Source: Siccibacter turicensis LMG 23730 (lineage in GTDB: Bacteria > Pseudomonadota > Gammaproteobacteria > Enterobacterales > Enterobacteriaceae). Taken from it: DNA of 64,000 nt. Under the pieces are notes generated by a model that saw nothing but the letters and a program-made list of their open reading frames with translations, was not told the origin of the DNA and did not search any database. Position numbers and translations under genes: made by a program. Positions 1 to 8,884 of the stretch are shown in pieces. The stretch's first letter is position 1, and each line of letters opens with the position of its first letter. The stretch spans positions 133,586 through 197,585 of the forward strand of contig NZ_AWFZ01000030.1 of the NCBI RefSeq assembly GCF_000463155.2, written 5' to 3'.

Positions 1-1672
1 CCAGCGCCAGCGGACGACCGTTCATCAGCACCAGCACCAGCGGTTTACCGGTGGCTTTCAGCGCGGCGATGAGATCGCGCTGGCTCTGGGGCAGAATGAG
101 ATCGGTACGGCTGGAGGCTTCGTGGGCCATGCCCTGCGCTTCCCCTACCGCCGCGACAATCACGTCGGCGTTTTTCGCCGCGGCGACCGCCTCGTCAATC
201 ATCGCCTGCGGGGTGCGCTTATCCACTACCACCGCCGGCTCGTACTTGTTAAGGAAATCGACGATGCCTTTATCGTCGGTGACGTTAGCGCCCTTCGCAT
301 AAACGATTTTAGCGTTATCGCCGACGGCGTTTTTAATGCCGGTCAGCAGGGTGACCGACTGATCCGTTACCCCGGCCGCCGACCAGCTACCCATCATGTC
401 GCGCTTGCTGTCGGCCAGCGGGCCGACCACGGCGATGGTGCCAGATTTCTTCAGCGGCAGCGTGTTGAGACGGTTCTTCAGCAGCACCAGGCTTTCACGC
501 GCGACGCTGCGCGCCTCTTCACGGTGCAGACGGCTCTCGGCGTTGGTGTCCTGCGGGTCGCTCTCTTTCGGTCCGAGATGGCTGTACGGATCGTTGAACA
601 GGCCCATGTCGTATTTAACGTTCAGCACGTGGCGCGCTGCGTCATCCAGCTCTTCCGCGGTGACTTCACCGCTCTTCACCAGTTCAGGCAGGTACTTGCT
701 GTAGTACTCGTCGCTCATGCTCATGTTGATGCCGGACTTGAGCGCCACGCGCACCGCGTCTTTCGGGTCGGACGCGGTACCGTGTTTGATCAGCTCTTTG
801 ATCGCCCCGTGGTCGGAGATGGTAATGCCCTTGAATCCCCAGTCGTCGCGCAGCAGCTCTTTGAGCAGCCAGGCGTCCGAGGAGGCCGGGGTGCCGTTGA
901 GCGAGTTAAGCGCCACCATCACCCCGCCGCTGCCGGCATCCAGCGCGGCTTTGTACGGCGGCATATAGTCGTTGAACAGGCGCTGGGCGCTCATGTCCAC
1001 GGTGTTGTACTCTTTCCCGCCCTCTACCGCGCCATAGGCCGCAAAGTGCTTCACGCTGGTCATCACCGAGTAGCGATCCGCCGGGCTTTTACCCTGCATC
1101 GACTCCACCATGGTTTTGCCCATGATGCTGGTGAGCCAGGTGTCCTCGCCGAAGCCTTCGGATATACGGCCCCAGCGCGGGTCGCGCGAGACGTCAACCA
1201 TCGGCGCCCAGGTCATGTTCAGACCATCATCGGCCGCTTCGTAGGCCGACACGCGGCCCACGGTTTTCACCGCGTCGAGATCGAAGGAGGAAGCCAGCCC
1301 GAGGCTAATCGGGAACACGGTGCGCTGGCCGTGCAGCACGTCATAGGCGAAAAACAGCGGGATTTTCAGGCGGCTGAGCTGCATCACCTGATCCTGCATG
1401 GCGCGAATGTCCTGGCGGGTGACGGTGTTAAAAATCGCCCCCACCTGGCTCTCTTTGATCATGTCGCGGATCGCCTCTTTCGGGTTATCCGGGCCGACGC
1501 TTATCAGACGCAGCTGGCCGATTTTTTCATCGACCGTCATTTTTTTCAGGAGATCCGTGACGAAGGCGTCCCGCGCTTCCGGGGTTAATGGACGATCGCC
1601 AGCGGTGTCGGACGCCATTGCTGGATGCAGCGCAAGGCTGACGGCAACACCTACAGAACAGAGCCATTTCAT
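1..1672 (-). CDS. bglX: Periplasmic beta-glucosidase BglX, 3' part cut off by window edge
   Basis: Glycoside hydrolase family 3 enzyme that removes terminal beta-linked glucose from oligosaccharides in the periplasm. The window holds residues 1 to about 557; the E. coli protein has 765, so the C-terminal fibronectin-like region lies outside. The start is the ATG at 1672, giving MKWLCSVGVAVSLALHPAMA, a typical Sec signal peptide with an AMA cleavage site. The GH3 N-terminal domain follows, with KMTVDEKIGQLR near residue 45 and the conserved DVSRDPRWGR block. The catalytic nucleophile Asp lies in ITISDHGAI at residue 287 (codon 812-814), the same position as in E. coli BglX. It is divergent from dld with about 200 bp between them. 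Identification is secure; only the 3' end is missing. Confidence 0.95.
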   Translation of the reverse strand, partial: MKWLCSVGVAVSLALHPAMASDTAGDRPLTPEARDAFVTDLLKKMTVDEKIGQLRLISVGPDNPKEAIRDMIKESQVGAIFNTVTRQDIRAMQDQVMQLSRLKIPLFFAYDVLHGQRTVFPISLGLASSFDLDAVKTVGRVSAYEAADDGLNMTWAPMVDVSRDPRWGRISEGFGEDTWLTSIMGKTMVESMQGKSPADRYSVMTSVKHFAAYGAVEGGKEYNTVDMSAQRLFNDYMPPYKAALDAGSGGVMVALNSLNGTPASSDAWLLKELLRDDWGFKGITISDHGAIKELIKHGTASDPKDAVRVALKSGINMSMSDEYYSKYLPELVKSGEVTAEELDDAARHVLNVKYDMGLFNDPYSHLGPKESDPQDTNAESRLHREEARSVARESLVLLKNRLNTLPLKKSGTIAVVGPLADSKRDMMGSWSAAGVTDQSVTLLTGIKNAVGDNAKIVYAKGANVTDDKGIVDFLNKYEPAVVVDKRTPQAMIDEAVAAAKNADVIVAAVGEAQGMAHEASSRTDLILPQSQRDLIAALKATGKPLVLVLMNGRPLAL

Positions 1673-1879
1673 GTAGTAATTCTCTCGGTTAGACGGTCTG
1701 ATAGTGTGAGCTGCTCGTGATGAGCATGATGTAAAGGATGCAGTGTGCCATAAGCGTAAACGGGTAAGAAGCGTCACGCCACGGCGGTTCTCTGATTTTT
1801 CCGTGATTTATCACGGCCGCTTTGCCGCGTGAGGGCTATGATTAAAGGCGATATTTTTGCCTGACCACAAGGAGTGGAC

Positions 1880-3625
1880 ATGTCCCGCACCGCACGCTCT
1901 TCGCTGATTACCGAACTCGCCCGCCTGGTGGGCAACCCGCATCTGCTTACCGATCCTGAAAAAACCGCCCGCTACCGGAAAGGCTTCCGTTCCGGCCAGG
2001 GTGACGCCGCCGCGGTGGTGTTCCCCGGTTCACTGCTGGAGCTGTGGCGGGTGCTCAACGCCTGCGTGGCGGCAGACGCCATCATTCTGATGCAGGCGGC
2101 CAACACCGGCCTGACCGAAGGCTCGACGCCCAACGGTAACGACTACGACCGTGAGATCGTTATTATCAGTACGCGTCGGCTGGATAAGCTTCAGCTGCTT
2201 GACGAGGGCAAACAGGTGCTGGCCTTCCCCGGCACCACGCTCTATCAGCTGGAGAAAGCGCTCAAGCCATTGGGCCGCGAGCCGCATTCGGTGATCGGCT
2301 CCTCGTGCATCGGGGCATCGGTGATAGGCGGCATCTGCAACAACTCCGGCGGTTCGCTGGTGCAGCGCGGCCCGGCCTATACCGAGATGGCGCTCTACGC
2401 GCGCATCGACGAGCAGGGCAAGCTGCATCTGGTTAACCATCTTGGCATCGATCTCGGCACCACCCCGGAGCAGATCCTCTCCACCCTGGACGATGACCGC
2501 CTGAAAGCCAGCCAGGTGCGGCACGACGGGCGTCTGGCCTCGGATCACGATTACGTGTCGCGGGTGCGCGACGTCGATGCCGCGACCCCGGCGCGCTTTA
2601 ACGCCGACCCGGACCGTCTTTTTGAGGCCTCGGGCTGCGCCGGGAAACTGGCGGTGTTCGCAGTGCGGCTCGACACCTTCGAGGCTGAAAAGCGCCAGGA
2701 GGTGTTTTATATCGGCACCAACGATCCCGCGGTGCTGACCACCCTGCGCCGCCATATCCTCGCCAACTTTACCACCCTGCCGGTGGCCGGGGAGTATATG
2801 CACCGGGATATCTACGATATCGCCGAGCGCTACGGGAAAGACACCTTCCTGATGATCGACAAGCTCGGCACCGACAAAATGCCGTTCTTTTTTAACGTCA
2901 AAGGCCGCGCCGACGCGATGCTCGAAAAGGTGCGCGTCTTCCGGCCCAACTTCACCGACCGCGCCATGCAGAAGCTCGGCAACCTGTTTCCGAGCCACCT
3001 GCCGCCGCGTATGCGAAGCTGGCGCGAGAAGTATGAGCACCACCTGCTGCTGAAGATGGCCGGGGACGGCATCGCCGAGGCCCAGGCCTGGCTGTCGGAC
3101 TATTTTAAAACCGCCGAGGGCGATTTTTTTGCCTGTACGCCGGAAGAAGGCAGCAAAGCGTTTCTGCATCGCTTCGCGGCGGCCGGGGCAGCGGTGCGCT
3201 ATCACGCGGTGCATCACGACGAGGTGGAGGACATTCTCGCGCTGGATATCGCCCTGCGCCGCAACGACACGGCGTGGTTCGAACATCTCCCGCCGGAGAT
3301 CGACAGCCAGCTGGTACATAAGCTCTATTACGGCCACTTTATGTGTCACGTGTTCCATCAGGATTACATCGTGAAGAAAGGGGTGGACGTGCATGCCCTG
3401 AAAGAGCAGATGCTGGCTCTGCTGCGCGAGCGCGGCGCGCAGTACCCGGCGGAGCACAACGTGGGCCACCTGTACGAGGCGCCGCCGGCGTTAACCCGTT
3501 TTTACCGGGCCAACGACCCGACCAACAGCATGAATCCCGGCATCGGCAAGACCAGCAAGCTCAAATACTGGGGCGAGGCTGCGGGCGCGCAGCAGAGCAC
3601 GACGGTTAAGCCTGGAGCAGAGTAG
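1880..3625 (+). CDS. dld: Quinone-dependent D-lactate dehydrogenase Dld
   Basis: FAD-dependent peripheral inner-membrane enzyme that oxidises D-lactate to pyruvate and passes electrons to the quinone pool. The ATG at 1880 is preceded by AAGGAG about 5 bases upstream; a GTG at 1874 in the same frame is less likely because it overlaps the Shine-Dalgarno. The 581-residue product is near the E. coli length. The N-terminal FAD-binding domain shows RKGFRSGQGDA, PGTTLYQLEKAL and GASVIGGICNNSGGS. The substrate and membrane-binding part ends with NVGHLYEAP and DPTNSMNPGIGKTSK, both typical of Dld. Divergent from bglX. No operon partner is evident. Confidence 0.96.
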   Translation: MSRTARSSLITELARLVGNPHLLTDPEKTARYRKGFRSGQGDAAAVVFPGSLLELWRVLNACVAADAIILMQAANTGLTEGSTPNGNDYDREIVIISTRRLDKLQLLDEGKQVLAFPGTTLYQLEKALKPLGREPHSVIGSSCIGASVIGGICNNSGGSLVQRGPAYTEMALYARIDEQGKLHLVNHLGIDLGTTPEQILSTLDDDRLKASQVRHDGRLASDHDYVSRVRDVDAATPARFNADPDRLFEASGCAGKLAVFAVRLDTFEAEKRQEVFYIGTNDPAVLTTLRRHILANFTTLPVAGEYMHRDIYDIAERYGKDTFLMIDKLGTDKMPFFFNVKGRADAMLEKVRVFRPNFTDRAMQKLGNLFPSHLPPRMRSWREKYEHHLLLKMAGDGIAEAQAWLSDYFKTAEGDFFACTPEEGSKAFLHRFAAAGAAVRYHAVHHDEVEDILALDIALRRNDTAWFEHLPPEIDSQLVHKLYYGHFMCHVFHQDYIVKKGVDVHALKEQMLALLRERGAQYPAEHNVGHLYEAPPALTRFYRANDPTNSMNPGIGKTSKLKYWGEAAGAQQSTTVKPGAE

Positions 3626-3735
3626 AAAAATGCCGTGCTGACGGGCTATTCGGCGGGGCAACTCCGTACTACATTATCAGCATCTCGCCGAGGATATATT
3701 CTTCGGCACTTCCGATAATGACAGGAACCCCCGCT

Positions 3736-4290
3736 ATGTCCGTAGTTGACGTTTTGCCGCTGGTGGATATTGAAATTCGCGAGGCTACGCTGGACGACAG
3801 CCCTGCTATCGCCAGCATCTATGCCTGGCACGTACTGCACGGACGCGCCTCGTTTGAAGAGGTACCGCCTACCGACGACGAGATGGCCGAGCGCATCCGG
3901 GAGGTGCAGGCGAAAGGGCTGCCGTGGCTGGTGGCGATGTACCGCGGGATCCTGGTCGGCTACTGCTATGCGGACAGCTATCGCCCGCGTCAGGCCTATC
4001 GCTATACCCTGGAAGAGTCCATCTATGTGGATGCCAGCATGACCGGGCGCGGCATCGGCAGCGGTCTACTGATGGCGCTGATTGCGCGCTGTGAGACGGG
4101 GCCGTGGCGACAGCTGCTGGCGGTGATCGGTGACGGGGAGAACAACCCTGCGTCGCTGCGCCTGCACAAGCAGTCTGGCTTTGTGAAAGCGGGTCAGCTG
4201 CGCAGCGTCGGGTATAAAATGGGTGCCTGGCGCGACACCATCATCATGCAGCGGCCGCTCAACGACGGCGACTGGACGCTGCCGGAGTAA
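3736..4290 (+). CDS. GNAT N-acetyltransferase of the phosphinothricin/methionine-sulfone acetyltransferase type
   Basis: A 184-residue GNAT-fold acetyl-CoA-dependent N-acetyltransferase. The start chosen is the ATG at 3736, with AGGAA nine bases upstream; an in-frame ATG at 3718 would add six residues. The protein opens with EIREATLDDSPAIASIY and has ASFEEVPPTDDEM. The acetyl-CoA loop is GRGIGSGLL (near residue 110), followed by NPASLRLHKQSGF, the order seen in the Pat/Bar/MnaT subfamily. Members of this subfamily acetylate the alpha-amino group of methionine sulfone, sulfoximine or phosphinothricin analogues; the actual substrate here is unknown. E. coli K-12 has no gene between dld and pbpG, so this is an accessory insertion on the same strand as dld. 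Confidence 0.85.
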   Translation: MSVVDVLPLVDIEIREATLDDSPAIASIYAWHVLHGRASFEEVPPTDDEMAERIREVQAKGLPWLVAMYRGILVGYCYADSYRPRQAYRYTLEESIYVDASMTGRGIGSGLLMALIARCETGPWRQLLAVIGDGENNPASLRLHKQSGFVKAGQLRSVGYKMGAWRDTIIMQRPLNDGDWTLPE

Positions 4291-4350
4291 CAGCCGCTTC
4301 CTCTCTTACCCCGGCGCGCTCTCGATGAGAGGCGCCGGATTCATCGCACG

Positions 4351-5268
4351 TTACTCGACGCTCGCCATTTGCGCCGCTTTCTGGCGCTTATAGCTCAGGG
4401 CCGCGGCCGGCACCGGCGTGACCTTGCCGGTTTCAATCCAGGTACGCAGTCGGCTGGCGTCGGCAAAGTGCGTGTACTTGCCAAAGGCATCCATCACCAC
4501 CAGCGCCACCGGACGATTGTTGATCAGGGTGCGCATCACCAGGCAGTGACCTGCCGCATTGGTAAAGCCGGTTTTAGTCAGCTGAATATTCCAGTTATCG
4601 CGATACACCAGATGGTTGGTATTGCGGAACGGCAGGGTATAGGCCGGGTTAGCGAAGGTCGCCATCTCTTCACGGGTGGTGCTGAGCTGGCCGATGAGCG
4701 GATACTGCTTGCTGGCAATCAGCAGGCGGGTCAGGTCGCGCGCGGTGGAGACGTTCTGAATCGACAGCCCGGTGGGCTCGACGAAACGCGTATGGGTCAT
4801 GCCCAGCGCTTTCGCTTTGGCGTTCATCGCCCGAATAAAAGCGTCATACCCGCCCGGATAGTGGTGCGCGAGGCTCGCCGCCGCACGGTTTTCCGAGGAC
4901 ATCAGCGCCAGCAACAGCATATTTTTGCGGCTGATTTCGCTGTTCAGGCGCACGCGGGAGTAAATGCCTTTCATCTCCGGCGTATGGCTGATATCCACCT
5001 TGAGTTTTTCATCCAGCGGCAGGCTGGCGTCCAGCACCACCATCGCGGTCATCACTTTGGTGATAGACGCAATCGGACGCACCAGATCGGGATGGCTGGC
5101 GTAAATAACCTTATTGGTGTTCAGGTCGACAATCATCGCACTGCCCGAGGCGATTTCCGGCTGGGAGGCCTGCACGGCGGGTGTGGTTTTAGCAACGGCC
5201 TGCGGCATCGCGGGCACGGCCAGAAACAGGGCTAAGCTAAGCAAAGAGAAACGGATAGTTTTCGGCAT
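4351..5268 (-). CDS. pbpG: D-alanyl-D-alanine endopeptidase PbpG (penicillin-binding protein 7)
   Basis: Periplasmic serine endopeptidase that cuts D-Ala-meso-DAP cross-links in peptidoglycan. The three class motifs of the S11/PBP-transpeptidase fold are present: S68-I-T-K71, S125-E-N127, and K-T-G in LTKTGFTN near residue 230. The signal peptide ends at AVA, about residue 26. The start chosen is the ATG at 5268 ([10 protein letters not shown]), matching the E. coli N-terminus; the in-frame ATG at 5277 (MTAMPK) is the alternative, and neither has a strong Shine-Dalgarno. The product has 305 residues, slightly shorter at the C-terminus than in E. coli. It is monocistronic and convergent with the acetyltransferase gene. 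Confidence 0.95.
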   Translation of the reverse strand: MPKTIRFSLLSLALFLAVPAMPQAVAKTTPAVQASQPEIASGSAMIVDLNTNKVIYASHPDLVRPIASITKVMTAMVVLDASLPLDEKLKVDISHTPEMKGIYSRVRLNSEISRKNMLLLALMSSENRAAASLAHHYPGGYDAFIRAMNAKAKALGMTHTRFVEPTGLSIQNVSTARDLTRLLIASKQYPLIGQLSTTREEMATFANPAYTLPFRNTNHLVYRDNWNIQLTKTGFTNAAGHCLVMRTLINNRPVALVVMDAFGKYTHFADASRLRTWIETGKVTPVPAAALSYKRQKAAQMASVE

Positions 5269-5439
5269 GGCGGTCATTCTGTCGATTATTCATGTGCGTG
5301 ATGGCGCACGCCGCATCCGTTTACGCTGTGAATAACGGAGCTGGCGCCGGCATGATACTCCGGCGTCCTGCTCTACCGCTACTGGAGAATCGTGATGAAA
5401 CGCTACGCGCAGGCGCGATATAACGCACCTGCGCGTCAT

Positions 5440-6027
5440 TCAGAATAGACGATATCCGTAACCCCACAAAATAACCGTCAGCGCCAGCAGCACCTCAAGC
5501 AGCAGCACGCCAATCGCCAGGGTTGAACTGGAGAAGCTCAGCCCCTCTTCACGGTCGATATTGAGGAAGGTCGGGATGCCGAGATAGAGCAGATAGCCGG
5601 TGTAGAACAGCGCCACGGTACCCACCAGCGCACACAGCCACACCAACGGCCAGAGCGCCACGACCCCACTTAAAAACAGCGGCGTGGCAACGTAGCCGGC
5701 GAAGACCATACAGCGTGCCAGGGTTGGCCGCTGCGGATAGCCGCGTGCCATCCACCAGATGATCCGCCCCATTACCGCAACCCCGGCCAGCATCAGGCCA
5801 TAAAACAGCACCGCCAGAGAGAAACCGGTAAACAGCGACAGCTTCACAACGTTGCCATCGCCAAAATTCCAGCCGATCTGGGTGGTGCCGATAAAGGCGC
5901 ACAGCACCGGAACGGCGGCCATGATCAAAACGTGATGGGTATAGTGATGCGAAACGGTTTCGTTTTCGCGCTTGATAGACTGCATTTCACGAACGGGATG
6001 GGAGAAGAGTCCCCAGACATGGTTCAT
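5440..6027 (-). CDS. yohC: Inner membrane protein YohC, Yip1 family
   Basis: A 195-residue polytopic membrane protein of the Yip1/YIPF-like family, the same length as E. coli YohC and nearly colinear with it. Visible features are the N-terminal NHVWGLFSHPVREM, then HHYTHHVLIMAAVPVLCAF, a first hydrophobic segment, and about four further membrane segments ending with ALTVILWGYGYRLF. No catalytic residues can be seen and the cellular role is not established. It is divergent from yohD, with about 180 bp between them. Confidence 0.93.
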   Translation of the reverse strand: MNHVWGLFSHPVREMQSIKRENETVSHHYTHHVLIMAAVPVLCAFIGTTQIGWNFGDGNVVKLSLFTGFSLAVLFYGLMLAGVAVMGRIIWWMARGYPQRPTLARCMVFAGYVATPLFLSGVVALWPLVWLCALVGTVALFYTGYLLYLGIPTFLNIDREEGLSFSSSTLAIGVLLLEVLLALTVILWGYGYRLF

Positions 6028-6205
6028 ATAACCCCCTCAGGTGGTCATGCAAAGGCGCGTGGGATCAGAGGCCGGCGCGACGTGTCCCTGAAAGTATAAT
6101 CCAGATTTCGATTATTTTTTGAACGCCTGTCGGGCGCGCGCCTGGCCGCACGGGTGCGAGGGTGTATGCTAAAAAGAAATGCTGACAGGGAGAGAGATAA
6201 GTCTG

Positions 6206-6781
6206 GTGGATATTAATCAACTGATTTCGCAGTACGGTTATGCGGCGCTGGTCATCGGCAGCCTGGCGGAAGGCGAGACGATCACCCTGCTGGGCGGCGT
6301 GGCGGCGCACCAGGGGCTGCTGCGTTTTCCGCTGGTGGTGTTGGCGGTAGCGCTCGGCGGGATGATCGGCGATCAGCTGCTCTATCTGCTGGGCCGCCGC
6401 TACGGGGAACGCATTCTTCAGCATAAGCGCCTGCGGCGCTATCAGGATAAAATCGAACACGCCCGGACGATGATCACCCGCCACCCCCGGCTGTTTGTCA
6501 TTGGCACGCGCTTTATGTACGGTTTTCGGGTGATTGGCCCGCTGTTGATTGGCGCCAGCCGCCTGCAGCCGCACGTCTTCCTGCCGCTCAATATTGTGGG
6601 CGCCCTGATCTGGGCCACGATTTTTACCACGCTTGGCTATGTGGGCGGTCAGGTAATTGCCCCCTGGCTGCACGCGCTCGACCAGCACCTGAAGCATCTG
6701 GTCTGGGTGGTCGGGGCAGTGGCGCTGGTGTGGCTGGTGCGCTTCGGGATTCGCCGCTGGCGGGCAACGCGCCGACCGTAG
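6206..6781 (+). CDS. yohD: DedA family inner membrane protein YohD
   Basis: A 191-residue DedA-family membrane protein; family members are linked to lipid-carrier flipping and membrane homeostasis. The GTG at 6206 is chosen (VDINQLISQYGYAAL) because it restores the E. coli length and has GGGAGAGAG 9-10 bases upstream. An ATG at 6179 in the same frame would add nine residues and has no good ribosome site. Family marks are the re-entrant segment SLAEGETITLLGG, the DQLLYLLGRRYG segment, and GTRFMYGFRVIGPLLIG, with its conserved Arg and Gly residues. It is convergent with yohF, only 14 bp away. Confidence 0.93.
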   Translation: MDINQLISQYGYAALVIGSLAEGETITLLGGVAAHQGLLRFPLVVLAVALGGMIGDQLLYLLGRRYGERILQHKRLRRYQDKIEHARTMITRHPRLFVIGTRFMYGFRVIGPLLIGASRLQPHVFLPLNIVGALIWATIFTTLGYVGGQVIAPWLHALDQHLKHLVWVVGAVALVWLVRFGIRRWRATRRP

Positions 6782-6795
6782 CCGGCGCGTTGCGC

Positions 6796-7569
6796 TTAGC
6801 GCTCGGCGTTAAACTGCGGATTGGCGAGCATGAAGCCGCCGTCCACCACGAACGACTGGCCGGTGGTGTAGGTCGCGCCCTCACCGGCAAGCCAGACGAC
6901 CAGGCTGGCAATCTCCGCGGTCTCCCCTGGACGCGCCATCGGCACAATCGACAGAGAACCGGGTTTTGCATCGCCCTCATCCATGTCGTTCATCGGCGTC
7001 GCAATGGCCCCCGGCGCCACGGCGTTCACCAGAATGCCGTGCTGCACCAGTTCCAGCGCCATCGACTTGGTCAGGCCACCAAGAGCGTGCTTCGCCGCGG
7101 TGTAGGCGCTCGCCTCGGGCAGCGGGGTATGCTCATGCACCGAGGTGATGTTGATGATGCGCCCGCCCTGCCCCTGCTTCACCATCGCTTTAGCGGCAAT
7201 CTGCGAACAGAGAAACGCGCCGTCGACGTCCACGGTAAAGATGCTGCGCCAGTCCTCGAAACTCAGCTCCAGAAACGGCGCTTTGGACATCGCCCCGGCG
7301 TTGTTGACCAGCACGTCGATGCGCCCGAAACGGTCGATCAGCGTCTGAATGGCATTCGCCCCGTCCGGGAGGTGCCCTAAATCGAGCTGGATAAGCTCGG
7401 CGCGTCGTCCCAGGGCTTCCACCTGCTGCGCCGTCTCTTTCGCACCGGCATCGTCCGAGTGCCAGGTGATACCAATATCAAACCCCTGCTCCGCCAGCAT
7501 CAGGGCGCACTTCTTTCCGATACCCGAATCGGATGCGGTGACAATCGCCACTTTATTGCCTGAACTCAT
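6796..7569 (-). CDS. yohF: Short-chain dehydrogenase/reductase YohF
   Basis: A 257-residue classical SDR oxidoreductase, colinear with E. coli YohF. The nucleotide-binding loop is TASDSGIGKKCA (near residue 11), a variant of TGxxxGIG. NNAG follows near residue 89, and the catalytic set is Ser in NITSVHEHTPLPEA and YTAAK (Tyr-x-x-x-Lys). The C-terminus IVDGGFMLANPQ is typical of the family. The substrate is not known; the protein is usually listed as an acetoin- or diacetyl-reductase-like enzyme. Gene order next to yohD is as in E. coli. Confidence 0.93.
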   Translation of the reverse strand: MSSGNKVAIVTASDSGIGKKCALMLAEQGFDIGITWHSDDAGAKETAQQVEALGRRAELIQLDLGHLPDGANAIQTLIDRFGRIDVLVNNAGAMSKAPFLELSFEDWRSIFTVDVDGAFLCSQIAAKAMVKQGQGGRIINITSVHEHTPLPEASAYTAAKHALGGLTKSMALELVQHGILVNAVAPGAIATPMNDMDEGDAKPGSLSIVPMARPGETAEIASLVVWLAGEGATYTTGQSFVVDGGFMLANPQFNAER

Positions 7570-7772
7570 CTTGACCTCCGTCGTAGACCGTAAAGCGGTA
7601 AGTATAGGCGGCGGTCATTACGTAACCAGAAATATGGGAAAATCCCGGTATTTACGGCTGTTTAACCCTGGTTTAACCATTGGGGAGGCAATCGGCGTCG
7701 CAGCGTCTACACTTTTCTTGTCTGGACTTTTCATAACGTAAACAAGACATTTGCGACAAGAGGGAGTAAGGG

Positions 7773-7856
7773 ATGAAGATTTTACTGTGGGCAATTTTGA
7801 TTATTTTCCTGATCGGTTTGCTGGTGGTTACCGGCGTGTTCAAAATGATCTTCTGA
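7773..7856 (+). CDS. yohP: Small membrane protein YohP (27 residues)
   Basis: A very short gene: ATG at 7773, TGA at 7854-7856. The 27-residue product differs from E. coli YohP by only one or two conservative changes. It starts MKILLWAILIIFLIG and ends VTGVFKMIF, a single transmembrane helix with a short polar tail. The ribosome site GGGAG lies about 7-10 bases before the start. YohP is known as a stress-induced inner-membrane microprotein studied as a model for post-translational insertion; its function is unknown. Position beside yohF is conserved. Confidence 0.9.
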   Translation: MKILLWAILIIFLIGLLVVTGVFKMIF

Positions 7857-7870
7857 ACACGCCCCACCTG

Positions 7871-8809
7871 TCAGCGCTGCGTAAGCGGCGCTGGCATCCA
7901 GCGATAACCCTCACCGTTTTTCACCACCTTCCCTATTCCCGGAAAAGCAATATGCGCTGAGGCAATCCAGTCTCCGTCACGCGCCGCCTGGGCCAGCACC
8001 TTCTCGCGGGTTGCCACCGCTTTCTGCTGATCGACGTCAAACCGAATCGCCACCTTCGGCTCCGGCATCTGCACCGGCTCGGCATGAATTATGTCGCCCC
8101 ACACCAGCAGCGTCTCCCCGCCGTGCGAGACGCGATAGATCACGCTGCCCGGCGTATGGCCGGAGGCCGGAATGGCCTCAATCCCCTCGGCCAGCGTGGC
8201 CGGCGCGCTGAAGGTTTTCAGCTTACCCGCGTCAATAACCGGACGCAGCGAGCGTTCCGATTCGGCAAAGGTGTGGCGCTGGTCTGGCTCCACCTGTGGG
8301 GCATGGGCCGGATTGAGCCAGAAATCGACGTCCTTCTGGTCAACCCGCACGGTGGCATTGCGGAACACCGGTTTACCGTCGTGCTGTACGCCGCCGGAGT
8401 GATCGGCGTGAATGTGGGTCAGAAGCACCAGGTCGATGGAGTCCGGGTCGATGCCCGCAGCGCGCAGGCGCTCCGGCAGATGCCCGCCGGCGTTGCCAAA
8501 CAGCGCGCCCGCCCCGGTATCCACCAGAATGCGCTGGTGGCCGGTATCGATCACATAGGCGTTAATCGCGGCATCGGCCTGAGGCGTCTGGCCCACGGCA
8601 GCCATGCGCTTCACCAGGTTTTCCGGGGTGATGTGGGTGAGCAGTTTATCAAGCGGCACCACCACCGTGCCGTCAGAGACGGCGGTAATGCGCCAGTCGC
8701 CCATATTCATCTGCCACGAGGTGGCGTGGGCGGGTTCGGTGCTGGCCGCCAGGGCGTGAAGGGAAAACAGTGAGCTGAACAGGCCCGCGAGCACAAAAGA
8801 CGATTTCAT
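7871..8809 (-). CDS. Secreted metallo-beta-lactamase-fold hydrolase
   Basis: A 312-residue MBL-fold metallohydrolase with an N-terminal signal peptide (MKSSFVLAGLFSSLFSLHALA, cleavage near residue 21), so probably periplasmic. The metal motif HxHxDH is THIHADH at H132, H134, D136, H137. Further ligands are probably the His in ASGHTPGS and the His in ASAHIAFPG. Family relatives include lactonases, aryl hydrolases and dehalogenase-like enzymes; the substrate cannot be told from the sequence. It is divergent from a LysR gene with about 75 bp between starts, a common arrangement for a LysR-controlled enzyme. E. coli carries an efflux gene (mdtQ) at this spot instead. It is convergent with yohP, 14 bp away. 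Confidence 0.85.
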   Translation of the reverse strand: MKSSFVLAGLFSSLFSLHALAASTEPAHATSWQMNMGDWRITAVSDGTVVVPLDKLLTHITPENLVKRMAAVGQTPQADAAINAYVIDTGHQRILVDTGAGALFGNAGGHLPERLRAAGIDPDSIDLVLLTHIHADHSGGVQHDGKPVFRNATVRVDQKDVDFWLNPAHAPQVEPDQRHTFAESERSLRPVIDAGKLKTFSAPATLAEGIEAIPASGHTPGSVIYRVSHGGETLLVWGDIIHAEPVQMPEPKVAIRFDVDQQKAVATREKVLAQAARDGDWIASAHIAFPGIGKVVKNGEGYRWMPAPLTQR

Positions 8810-8884
8810 ATACCACTCCAGTCAGGAAAACATTGCTGAAGTATTCTTCACTGGCTACTATCGATCCAATTGATTGGAGCCATA

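Noticed and set aside
122-1588. Long plus-strand open frame opposite bglX (488 codons)
   Set aside because: It mirrors the bglX codons in a GC-rich gene, has His/Arg-rich composition without family marks, and bglX is certain.
2030-3469. Long minus-strand open frame opposite dld
   Set aside because: Antisense shadow with the same His/Gln/Arg-rich pattern; dld fully explains the region.
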